From Sphingomonadales bacterium (GTDB lineage: Bacteria; Pseudomonadota; Alphaproteobacteria; Sphingomonadales; Sphingomonadaceae): a stretch of 64,000 nucleotides of DNA. The stretch lies in NCBI GenBank assembly GCA_025356275.1, contig JANXUK010000132.1, forward strand, positions 33,733-97,732, written 5' to 3'. Of this stretch, positions 20,251 to 27,753 are shown one piece after another; the first letter of the stretch is position 1, and each line of letters begins with the position of its first letter. A program made the translations under genes and the position numbers. The notes under the pieces are model-generated. The model searched no databases. It was given only the letters and a program-made list of their open reading frames with translations, and had not been told where the DNA came from.

Positions 20251-21800
20251 CAGTAGGACCGCGCCAGATAGATGCGTTCCACCGCCGGGGCGCCGGTAAA
20301 GATGCAGGCGCCGCTCACCGCCGCCCCATCGAGCGGCGTGTTGCGGATGGTGAGTTTGAGGGCCTTGAGCTTCTCCACCACCGCATCGAGCGCCGCGCCT
20401 TCTGGGCGCGACCATGCGACCGAGGCCCAGCCCTTCACCGCATCCTCGCTGCCGGTGAAATAGGCCGCCACCGCCGCCCAATCGTCCATCGGCACAATCG
20501 CGGCATCGCGGCGCGCCATGGCCTCGGCATGCAGCGCGCGCTGGATATTTTCGATCTCGGCGCTTGCGACGCCTAGAAATTCATCGCGCGATTGCGCTGC
20601 GAATGCCACCTTGCCGTCATCCCGCCACAGCCGGTCCCGCCGTAGCACGCTGACCTGCCCGCCCGCCGCATCGCGCCCGCCGATCTCCAGCACCAGTGGC
20701 ACGCCCTTTTTAACCCAGGCCCAACGCTTTTGCGTCGCCTTGCCGGGCCGTTTGTCGAGCAGCACCCGCACTGGCTCGCCCAAAGCGTGCTGCGCCGCCA
20801 GCGCCCGGCGCAAGTCCTCGCAATAGGCCAGCAGCGCCGCGTCGCCGTCATCCTCGCGCAGCATCGGCAGGATCACCACCTGCTGCGGTGCGATGGCGGG
20901 GGGCACGCGCAACCCGTCATCATCGCCGTGGACCATGATGACCCCGCCGATCAGCCGGGTGGACACGCCCCAGCTGGTGGTATGCGCGAATTCCTGCACG
21001 CCCTCGCGGCTCTGGTACTGGATGCCGGACGCCTCTGCGAAACCGGTGCCGAGGTAATGCGAGGTGCCGGCCTGAAGCGCCTTGCCGTCCTGCATCATCG
21101 CCTCGATACTATAGGTCGCCTGCGCGCCGGGAAACCGTTCATTCTCGGGCTTTTCGCCGGCGATCACCGGCATGGCCAGCACCTCCTCGGCAAAGCCGCG
21201 ATACATTTCCAGCGCGCGCAAAGTCTCCGCCATGGCGTCGTCACGGTCGGCATGCGCGGTATGCCCCTCCTGCCACAGGAATTCGCTGGTGCGGAGGAAC
21301 ATCCGCGTCCGCATCTCCCACCGCACGACATTAGCCCATTGGTTGGTCAGCATCGGCAGATCGCGCCAGCTCTGCACCCAGCGCGCCATCGCCGCGCCGA
21401 TCACGGTTTCGGAGGTGGGGCGCACGATCAGCGGCTCCTCCAGCTTGGCCTCGGGATCAGGCACCAGCCCGCCCTTGCCATCCGCGATCAGCCGGTGATG
21501 GGTGACGACCGCCATTTCCTTTGCAAATCCATCGACATGCGCAGCCTCCTTCGCAAAATAGCTGAGAGGAATGAACAGCGGAAAATAGCAATTCTCGACC
21601 CCGGCGGCCTTGATGCGCGCATCCATCAGCGTCTGGATCCGCTCCCAGATGCCATAGCCCCACGGGCGGATGACCATGCAGCCACGCACCCCCGATTCCT
21701 CGGCCATCTGCGCTTCAGAGATCACCTCCTGATACCAGGCGGCGAAATCCCCGGCGCGGGTGGTGGACAGGGCATGACGGATCGTGGGTTTCTGGGACAT
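20250..21800 (-). CDS. proS: Prolyl-tRNA synthetase, archaeal/eukaryote-like type
   Basis: Class II aminoacyl-tRNA synthetase charging tRNA-Pro. The 516-residue product lacks the bacterial editing insertion and has class II motifs in the archaeal/eukaryotic arrangement: RGCMVIRPWGYGIWERIQ, LIVRPTSETVIGAAMARWVQSWRDLP, NQWANVVRWEMRTRMFLRTSEFLWQEGHTAHA, and YLGTGFAEASGIQYQ. It ends in the C-terminal domain finishing in a Tyr (RIYLARSY), a mark of this type. MSQKPTIRHAL at 21800 is the start. Type 3 ProRS is the usual form in sphingomonads to my knowledge, but it is foreign to most other proteobacteria. Confidence 0.95.
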   Translation of the reverse strand: MSQKPTIRHALSTTRAGDFAAWYQEVISEAQMAEESGVRGCMVIRPWGYGIWERIQTLMDARIKAAGVENCYFPLFIPLSYFAKEAAHVDGFAKEMAVVTHHRLIADGKGGLVPDPEAKLEEPLIVRPTSETVIGAAMARWVQSWRDLPMLTNQWANVVRWEMRTRMFLRTSEFLWQEGHTAHADRDDAMAETLRALEMYRGFAEEVLAMPVIAGEKPENERFPGAQATYSIEAMMQDGKALQAGTSHYLGTGFAEASGIQYQSREGVQEFAHTTSWGVSTRLIGGVIMVHGDDDGLRVPPAIAPQQVVILPMLREDDGDAALLAYCEDLRRALAAQHALGEPVRVLLDKRPGKATQKRWAWVKKGVPLVLEIGGRDAAGGQVSVLRRDRLWRDDGKVAFAAQSRDEFLGVASAEIENIQRALHAEAMARRDAAIVPMDDWAAVAAYFTGSEDAVKGWASVAWSRPEGAALDAVVEKLKALKLTIRNTPLDGAAVSGACIFTGAPAVERIYLARSY

Positions 21801-21815
21801 GTCGGAGCGCTTAGA

Positions 21816-21908
21816 GCGATTTCGAGGGAAATGGAACATTTCCCGGCTCGAAAATCGCGGTAACACAACAGCCGCTTCATGCGGGCAGGATCAAACCCGC
21901 CCGCTGTT
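21816..21908. repeat. Two hairpins between proS and phaR
   Basis: Noncoding. The first hairpin pairs GCGATTTCGAGGGAAATG (21816-21833) with CATTTCCCGGCTCGAAAATCGC (21837-21858) with small bulges. The second (about 21866-21908) pairs AACAG and GCGGGC with GCCCGC and CTGTT. AGCGATTT-type sequence recurs immediately after the phaR stop, so this looks like a palindromic intergenic repeat of the 'AGAGCGATTT' type rather than a plain terminator. No long T-run follows on the minus strand. Confidence 0.6.
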
Positions 21909-21918
21909 CAAAATCGCT

Positions 21919-22488
21919 TTAATGCCCCAGCGTATCGAGTTTCTTCTGCATCTCAGCCATTTGCGCGCGGAGGCTGGCCAGATCATCTTCTGCGGTCGCG
22001 GCGGGCTTGGGCGCCGGGTCGGCCCCTGCGCCACCCTCACCGTTGGGGACGAAGGCGGCGGCGGCAGCCTTGAAGATCGCCATGTTCTGCTGCGCCAGCT
22101 TGGCCAGCGGATTGCCCTCGATCGATTCCTCGAATGCCTTGCGCAGTTTCAGCTGATTGTCGCGGAAATGGTCCATCGACGCCTCAAGGTAATGCGGGAT
22201 CAGCGATTGCATCGAATTACCATACATTCCAATCAGTTGGCGCAGGAAGTTCACCGGCAGCATCTGCTCGCCGCTGGCCTCCTCCTCCATGATGATCTGG
22301 GTGAGGATCTGATGGGTAATGTCGGCGCCCGATTTGGCATCGATCACACGGAATTCCACGCCCTCACGCGTCATCTTAGCCAGATGGTCGAGCGTGATAT
22401 AGCTCGACGACTGGGTGTTATACAGCCGCCGGTTGGCGTATTTCTTGATGACGACGGTGGCGGCGTCGGCGCCGGTTTTCTGCGACAT
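21919..22488 (-). CDS. phaR: Polyhydroxyalkanoate synthesis repressor PhaR
   Basis: A 189-residue DNA- and PHA-binding regulator. The N-terminal PHB/PHA accumulation domain is nearly canonical (VVIKKYANRRLYNTQSSSYITLDHLAKMTREG and DITHQILTQIIMEEEA). The second domain has NFLRQLIGMYGNSMQSLIPHYLEASMDHF. A C-terminal acidic/Ala-rich segment ends in a short coiled coil (DDLASLRAQMAEMQKKLDTL). No phaC, phaB or phasin gene is in the window. ATG at 22488 is preceded by GGTGGGAACG. It lies upstream of proS on the same strand with a hairpin-rich gap. Confidence 0.93.
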   Translation of the reverse strand: MSQKTGADAATVVIKKYANRRLYNTQSSSYITLDHLAKMTREGVEFRVIDAKSGADITHQILTQIIMEEEASGEQMLPVNFLRQLIGMYGNSMQSLIPHYLEASMDHFRDNQLKLRKAFEESIEGNPLAKLAQQNMAIFKAAAAAFVPNGEGGAGADPAPKPAATAEDDLASLRAQMAEMQKKLDTLGH

Positions 22489-22586
22489 TTTCGTTCCCAC
22501 CTTGCATGCTCGCCCTAGAATACCACCAAGCACGAGCGCAGCGCAACAAAATGCTGCTGGAGCGAAAAAAGCGCGGCTGTGCCGCT

Positions 22587-23627
22587 TCAGCGCGAAAAAC
22601 GCCGCCCCAAAAGCGTCAGCAACTCATATTGCGACAGACCGCTGGCCGCCGCGGCCTGAGGCAGGCTGTACTCGGCCTCAACCCAATCGCCCTCGGCAAG
22701 ATCGGGCGCCTCAGCCAGATCGACAACGCTCATATCCATCGACACAAGGCCCAGCACCGGCAGCACCGCCTCGCCCGCGCGCATCAGCCCCTTACCGGAC
22801 CAGCAGCGCAAATAGCCATCGGCATAGCCCAGCGCCACCACGCCCACCCGCATCGGCGCCGGCGCGGTAAACGTTGCATTGTATCCGACACGCTCCCCCG
22901 CCGCCAGCATCCGCACCTGCATCAGCGCCGCCTGGGGATACGCCACCTGCCGGATCACCCCGGCCAGTTCGGCGCGCGGCACTCCGCCATACAGCGCCAA
23001 TCCGGGCCGGGTCAGCGCCCCGTGATATGCCGGCCCCAGCGCGATCCCCGCACTGTTCGCCAGACTGGCGCGGCGATGCGGAATTTGCGCGCATGCCCCC
23101 TGCCAGCGGGCCAGTTGCGCGGCATTCTGCGGCGTGTCCTCGTCGGCAGAGGCGAGATGCGACAGCAGCACGTCCACCGCCAACCCCCCAATCGCCGGAT
23201 CGCCGAGATCCGTCAGCGGCAGACCAAGCCGGTTGATCCCGGTGTCGACCATCAGATCGCATGGGCCCCCACCAGACGCCAGCCACAGCGCCGCCTGCCG
23301 CACCGAATTGATCACCGGGCGCATGCCGGTCGCCTGCGCCCACGCCGCATCGACCGCAGTCAGAGGCCCGTGCAGCACCGACAGCCGCGCCGGCGCCACC
23401 ACATCCAGCAGCTCGGCGGCCTCGCCCCAATGCGCCACGAAGAAATCGCGCGCGCCGGCGTCCTGCAACACCTGCGCCGTCAGACGCGCGCCAATGCCAT
23501 AGCCATCGGCCTTGACTGCCGCCCCCGCCGCGGCTGCGCCCGACATCAGATCCAGCGCGCGCCAATTACCGGCCAGCGCGGCGCGGTCCACCGCCAAGCG
23601 CAGCGCGGCGGGCGGCGCGTCAGGCAT
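22587..23627 (-). CDS. alr: Alanine racemase
   Basis: PLP enzyme making D-alanine for peptidoglycan. The 346-residue product has the PLP lysine Lys39 in GAAVKADGYGIGA, the second base tyrosine in ERVGYNATF, and the family motifs VDTGINRLG, SHLASADED, HRASLANSAG and RPGLALYGGVP. The C-terminal SMDMSVVDL and a short beta domain follow. The ATG at 23627 (or 23630) overlaps the 3' end of the transporter gene by 8-11 bases, so the two are probably coupled. D-Ala metabolism has no evident relation to the transporter. Confidence 0.93.
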   Translation of the reverse strand: MPDAPPAALRLAVDRAALAGNWRALDLMSGAAAAGAAVKADGYGIGARLTAQVLQDAGARDFFVAHWGEAAELLDVVAPARLSVLHGPLTAVDAAWAQATGMRPVINSVRQAALWLASGGGPCDLMVDTGINRLGLPLTDLGDPAIGGLAVDVLLSHLASADEDTPQNAAQLARWQGACAQIPHRRASLANSAGIALGPAYHGALTRPGLALYGGVPRAELAGVIRQVAYPQAALMQVRMLAAGERVGYNATFTAPAPMRVGVVALGYADGYLRCWSGKGLMRAGEAVLPVLGLVSMDMSVVDLAEAPDLAEGDWVEAEYSLPQAAAASGLSQYELLTLLGRRFSR

Positions 23628-25281
23628 CATCGCGCGGCGGCCCGCCCGGTAGGCCAAACCACGCCACCACCAGCGCCGCTGCCACCACCACCCACGTGTA
23701 CCACAGGCCAGCATAGGGATCGCCGGTCCGCGCCGCGATATAGCTGGCGATCAGCGGCAGGAATCCCCCGAAATAGCCGGTGCCGACATGATAGGGGATG
23801 CTCATCGAGGAATAGCGGATGCGGGCCGGAAACATCTCGGTCAGCAGCGCCGCCAGCGGGCCATAGGTGACGGCGAACAGCCCGAGCAGTATCAGCATCC
23901 CCGCCAAAATCACCATGCTCTGTGCCAGCGACGGCGTCACTTTGGCAAGATCATACCCTGCGGTGCTCAGCCATCCTTGCAATTGTTTCGCGCGCGCAGG
24001 CTTGTCGGCCCATTTATACGCCGCGATCGCTTGCGGCTTGCCACCGATGCTGAGCGCGACATCCGATCCGGCCGCAATATGGTAAGCCGCCCCCGCCGCA
24101 GTCAGGTCGCCCAGCAATTTGCCGCAAGGCGTCGCCTGCTCGCTGGCGAACGGGCTGTAGCGGCAGTCGGGCCCGCTGACCACGATGGGCGCGCGCGCCG
24201 ATGCCGCCGCAAGCCCCGGATTGGCCGCATCGCCGATCATCCAGAATACCGGAAACAACACGATCAGCGTCAGGATATAGCCGATGATGATCGGCTTTTT
24301 GCGCCCGATCCGGTCCGACAGCGCGGCGAACCATACGAACGGCCCCACCCCCAGCACCGCCGCGATGGCCGCGATGATCTCGGCGCGCGCATCCTGCAAC
24401 CGCATTGCCAGCTTGAGGAAAGACAGCGCCGAGAACATCGACGTATAGGAAATCACCGTCATCCCCGCCGCCAACCCGAAGAGCGCGACGAAAATCCGCC
24501 GCCGGTTGCCGGGATAGGTGAAGCTTTCCTTGAACGGATTGGCGGACAGTCCGCCCGCCGCCTTCATTGCCTTGAACACCGGGCTTTCCGCCAGTTTCAG
24601 CCGCATCCACAGCGATATGGCCAAGAGGCCCAGGCTAAGGACAAAAGGCACCCGCCAGCCCCAGGTCGCCCATACCGCCTCGCCCAGCAACGCCTTGCAT
24701 CCCAGTACCGACACCAGGCTGAGCCCGAACCCGCTCAGCACGCTGGCCTGGATATAGCCGGTGTAATAGCCGCGCCGCCCGGCCGGGGCATGCTCCGCCA
24801 CATAGATCGCCGCGCCGCCATATTCGCCGCCGAGCGCCAGCCCCTGAATGATCCTGAGCCCAATGATCAGCACCGGCGCCGCCATGCCGATACGCGCGGC
24901 GGACGGGGTGAGGCCGACCCCGGCGGTGGCCATGCCCATCAGCATCACCGTGACCAGAAACGTGTATTTGCGCCCCAGCCGGTCGCCCAGAAACCCGAAC
25001 AGCACTGCCCCCAAAGGCCGGAACCCGAACCCCACCGCGAACCCGGCCCAGACCAGCAGCACCTGCAAGGTCGGGCTGCCGCTGGGGAAGAAGCTTTTGC
25101 CGATACTGGCCGCCAGCGTGCCGTAGATGAAGAAATCGTACCATTCGAACACCGTGCCCGCCGCGCTGGCCACGATGATCAGCCGCATGTCGGCGGCGGT
25201 GGGCTGATGGTCTTGTGTCCCGATTGCTTCCGCGCTTGCTGCCCCGTTCATTCTCGCCCCCCCGTTCATTCTCGCCCCCAT
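23620..25281 (-). CDS. MFS transporter, metabolite:H+ symporter (MHS) family
   Basis: A 553-residue proton symporter of the ProP/KgtP type, with about 12 helices. Family marks are ASAAGTVFEWYDFFIYGTLA in helix 1, the loop 2-3 motif GFLGDRLGRKYTFL, the later copy SDRIGRKKP, GEYGGAAIYVAEHAP, and YGPLAALLTEMFPARIRYSS. The large loop between helices 9 and 10 has about 90 extra residues (DCRYSPFASEQATPCGKL with two Cys), probably exposed to the periplasm. The N-terminus carries an 18-base tandem duplication (MNGGAR-MNGAAS), giving three candidate ATGs (25281, 25269, 25251). Substrate cannot be assigned; MHS members take up proline/betaine, dicarboxylates or shikimate. Confidence 0.88.
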   Translation of the reverse strand: MGARMNGGARMNGAASAEAIGTQDHQPTAADMRLIIVASAAGTVFEWYDFFIYGTLAASIGKSFFPSGSPTLQVLLVWAGFAVGFGFRPLGAVLFGFLGDRLGRKYTFLVTVMLMGMATAGVGLTPSAARIGMAAPVLIIGLRIIQGLALGGEYGGAAIYVAEHAPAGRRGYYTGYIQASVLSGFGLSLVSVLGCKALLGEAVWATWGWRVPFVLSLGLLAISLWMRLKLAESPVFKAMKAAGGLSANPFKESFTYPGNRRRIFVALFGLAAGMTVISYTSMFSALSFLKLAMRLQDARAEIIAAIAAVLGVGPFVWFAALSDRIGRKKPIIIGYILTLIVLFPVFWMIGDAANPGLAAASARAPIVVSGPDCRYSPFASEQATPCGKLLGDLTAAGAAYHIAAGSDVALSIGGKPQAIAAYKWADKPARAKQLQGWLSTAGYDLAKVTPSLAQSMVILAGMLILLGLFAVTYGPLAALLTEMFPARIRYSSMSIPYHVGTGYFGGFLPLIASYIAARTGDPYAGLWYTWVVVAAALVVAWFGLPGGPPRDDA

Positions 25282-25316
25282 TATGATCGTGGTGTTTTCG
25301 CGCCCTAGCTGCCGCC

Positions 25317-25778
25317 CTAACCGCTGACCGCGCGGTTGGAAAGCGCCGCCTGTGCCGCCCGCCACGCCAGCAGGATCGCGCCATGCCGGCCGGGATAGGC
25401 AGCGGCGGCGGATAGCGTGTCCAACCCCGGCCATAAGGGGATCGGCGCAGTTCCGGCCAGCCACGCGGCAATGGCGCGTTCGGCATTGGCGATATCGGCG
25501 GCATTGCACCCGGCAGCCCCCGCCAGAAAGATCGCCGCCGCCGCCTGCCCAACCGCGCAGGCCTGCGCCGCCACCCCCGCACCGGTAATCGCGCGCGTCG
25601 CATCGACCGCCAAACCCAGCGTCAACGAACTGCCGCAACTGGCCGAGCGCGCCTGCCCCCGCAGTGGCTGATCCTCACGCAGCGGAAACTCCGCCAGCCG
25701 CACCGCCAGCGCGAGCACCTCGGGCGTGTAGAGCAGCGCGGCGGACACCGCGCTATTTGTCGGTGCCGGGCGTGTCAT
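25317..25778 (-). CDS. NifU/SufU-like iron-sulfur scaffold protein
   Basis: A 153-residue IscU/SufU-fold protein, beginning MTRPAPTNSAVSAALLYTPEVL. The expected ligand cysteines appear as ARSASCGSSLTL, VAAQACAVGQAAAAIFL and AAGCNAADIANAE. In canonical IscU the first Cys is followed by a Gly-Asp and the second by an Ala/Ser-rich helix; the first here lacks the Asp (CGSS). It may therefore be a divergent scaffold or a relative with another role. It overlaps the cvpA 3' end by 26 bases on the same strand, so the two are linked. The MHS gene follows after 35 bases. Confidence 0.75.
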   Translation of the reverse strand: MTRPAPTNSAVSAALLYTPEVLALAVRLAEFPLREDQPLRGQARSASCGSSLTLGLAVDATRAITGAGVAAQACAVGQAAAAIFLAGAAGCNAADIANAERAIAAWLAGTAPIPLWPGLDTLSAAAAYPGRHGAILLAWRAAQAALSNRAVSG

Positions 25779-26298
25779 TGGCGTGGGCCGCAGCGGCAGC
25801 GGCCGCCTCGCTGCGCCGCTCCCCTATCATCTTGACCAATGCGTCGCTGCTGGCGTTGATGAACGGATAGGTGCGCGATTGGGTGATCCAGTCGGGCCGG
25901 CCATTGACCCCCCAGATCGTGTCATACCCCAGCACCAGCACCGAAAAGCCCAGCACCACGATGATCGTGCCCTTCACCGCGCCAAAGCCAAAGCCCAGCA
26001 CGCGGTCAAACGGCCCCAGCACCGAATTGCGGCTGGCATCGCCCAGCCACCGCGCCAACAGCTTGGTCAGCGCATAGGGCACCAACAGCAGGATAGCGAA
26101 ACCCAGCACCGCCGCGCCCGAACTGGTATGCAGGTAATTGAGCAGGAACGCGCTCATCTGATCATGCAGATTGTGGATCGCGAACAGCGCGAATACCCAC
26201 GCCAAAAGCGCCACAAATTCCTGCACAAAGCCCCGCATAAAGCCGAGCACCGCGCCGAGCCCAACCAGAATGAACACCGAGACATCAAAGCCAGTCAT
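25753..26298 (-). CDS. cvpA: CvpA family membrane protein
   Basis: A 181-residue protein with four transmembrane helices (about residues 5-24, 28-45, 60-82 and 102-124). Family motifs are LGAVLGFMRGFVQEFVALLAWVFALF and the RVLGFGFGAVKGTIIVVLGF segment. CvpA proteins affect colicin V export, envelope homeostasis and biofilm in other bacteria; mechanism is unclear. The C-terminus is alanine-rich (RRSEAAAAAAAHANDTPGTDK), cytoplasmic by prediction. Eleven bases separate it from radA upstream, and its stop lies inside the next gene, so radA-cvpA-nifU-like forms one operon. Confidence 0.88.
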   Translation of the reverse strand: MTGFDVSVFILVGLGAVLGFMRGFVQEFVALLAWVFALFAIHNLHDQMSAFLLNYLHTSSGAAVLGFAILLLVPYALTKLLARWLGDASRNSVLGPFDRVLGFGFGAVKGTIIVVLGFSVLVLGYDTIWGVNGRPDWITQSRTYPFINASSDALVKMIGERRSEAAAAAAAHANDTPGTDK

Positions 26299-26309
26299 CG
26301 CACCAAGCC

Positions 26310-27689
26310 CTATGCCGCCCCCATGATCCGGTCAACGAGATTTGGCAGGCGGGCCATCGCGGTAAAACGCAAATCGGGCACGTTCGATCCCGCCTTGGCC
26401 GCGCCCTCAGGTGGGCCGAAGGCAGCGGGGAAGCCGAGCTTCACCCCCTCCCGCAGGCGCAGCCCGGCATGCGCGACCCCGCGCACCTCGCCCGCCAACG
26501 AAACCTCGCCAAACCACAAGGATCGTGCCGGCAGAGGCTTGTCCGCCAGCGCAGAGACCAGCGCCGCCGCCACCGCCAGATCGGCCGCCGGATCGACCAG
26601 CCGATAGCCGCCGGCAATATTCAGATACACCTCCGCCGACGAGAAATTGAGCCCACACCGCGCCTCCAGCACCGCCAGCAGCATCGCCAGCCGCCCGCTG
26701 TCCCACCCCACCACTGCCCGGCGCGGGGTCGCGCCGCTGGCCAGCCGCACGATCAGCGCCTGAATCTCTACCAGCACCGGCCGCGTCCCCTCAATCGCCG
26801 GGAACACCGCGCTGCCGGGCACTGCATCGCTCGCGCCCGACAGGAACAGCATTGAGGGATTGCCCACCTCGCTCAGCCCATGCCCCTCCATCGCGAACAC
26901 CCCGATCTCGTCGACCGGGCCAAAGCGGTTCTTGAGGCAGCGCAGGATGCGATATTGATGGCTGCGTTCACCCTCGAACGCCATAACCACATCGACCATA
27001 TGCTCCAGCACGCGCGGGCCGGCGATGCTGCCATCCTTGGTGACATGCCCGACCAGCACCAGCGCGACGCCATTCTCCTTGGCATAGCGGATCAGTTCAA
27101 AGGCCGACGACCGCACCTGACTGACCGTGCCCGGCGCGCCCTCGATCAGGTCGGAATGCATCGTCTGTATCGAATCGATCACCAGCAGCGCCGGCGGCTC
27201 CATTTCGCTCAGCGTGGTCAGGATGTCGCGCACCGATGTCGCCGCCGCCAGCCGGATCGGCGCGCCCGCCAGCCCCAGCCGTTCCGCGCGCAGCCGCACC
27301 TGCCCCGTCGCCTCCTCGCCGCTGATATACACCGCCTCCGCGCCGGTCAGCGCCACCGCCGCCGCCGCCTGGAGCAGCAGCGTCGATTTGCCAATCCCCG
27401 GATCGCCGCCCATCAGGATCGCGCTGCCCGGAACAAGGCCGCCGCCCAGCGCCCGGTCGAACTCGGCAATCCCGCTGGGCCGCCGGCGCAAAGGCTTGCT
27501 GACCGCGTCCAGACGCTCAAACCCGATCGCCCGCCCGCCCGACGACAGATCATGCCGCGCCGAGAACACCGTGGCCGGCACTTCCTCGACCAGCGTGTTC
27601 CACTCACTGCAATCGGCGCATTGCCCCTGCCAGCGGTGAGTCACGCTGCCACAGGCGGCACAGGCGTAGCGCTTCTTTGGTTTAGCCAT
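26310..27689 (-). CDS. radA: DNA repair protein RadA (Sms)
   Basis: RecA-related ATPase that helps branch migration in recombination. The 459-residue product has the N-terminal zinc finger (Cys10, Cys13, Cys24, Cys27 in YACAACGSVTHRWQGQCADC), Walker A GGDPGIGKSTLLLQAA, Walker B LLVIDSIQTMHSD, the RadA-specific KNRFG motif (CLKNRFGPVDEIGVF) and a C-terminal Lon-protease-like domain (LNFSSAEVYLNIAGGYRLVDPAADLAVAAAL). Length is normal. It is divergent from the patatin-like gene, with 64 bases between starts. Confidence 0.96.
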   Translation of the reverse strand: MAKPKKRYACAACGSVTHRWQGQCADCSEWNTLVEEVPATVFSARHDLSSGGRAIGFERLDAVSKPLRRRPSGIAEFDRALGGGLVPGSAILMGGDPGIGKSTLLLQAAAAVALTGAEAVYISGEEATGQVRLRAERLGLAGAPIRLAAATSVRDILTTLSEMEPPALLVIDSIQTMHSDLIEGAPGTVSQVRSSAFELIRYAKENGVALVLVGHVTKDGSIAGPRVLEHMVDVVMAFEGERSHQYRILRCLKNRFGPVDEIGVFAMEGHGLSEVGNPSMLFLSGASDAVPGSAVFPAIEGTRPVLVEIQALIVRLASGATPRRAVVGWDSGRLAMLLAVLEARCGLNFSSAEVYLNIAGGYRLVDPAADLAVAAALVSALADKPLPARSLWFGEVSLAGEVRGVAHAGLRLREGVKLGFPAAFGPPEGAAKAGSNVPDLRFTAMARLPNLVDRIMGAA

Positions 27690-27753
27690 CCGCAGGACAT
27701 AATCGGAACGGATAGAGAACGCAATTGCCAGCCGCGAATTTTGCGTTCATCGG

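Noticed and set aside
20730-21863. 377-codon plus-strand frame antisense to proS
   Set aside because: Composition and position show it is a shadow of proS.
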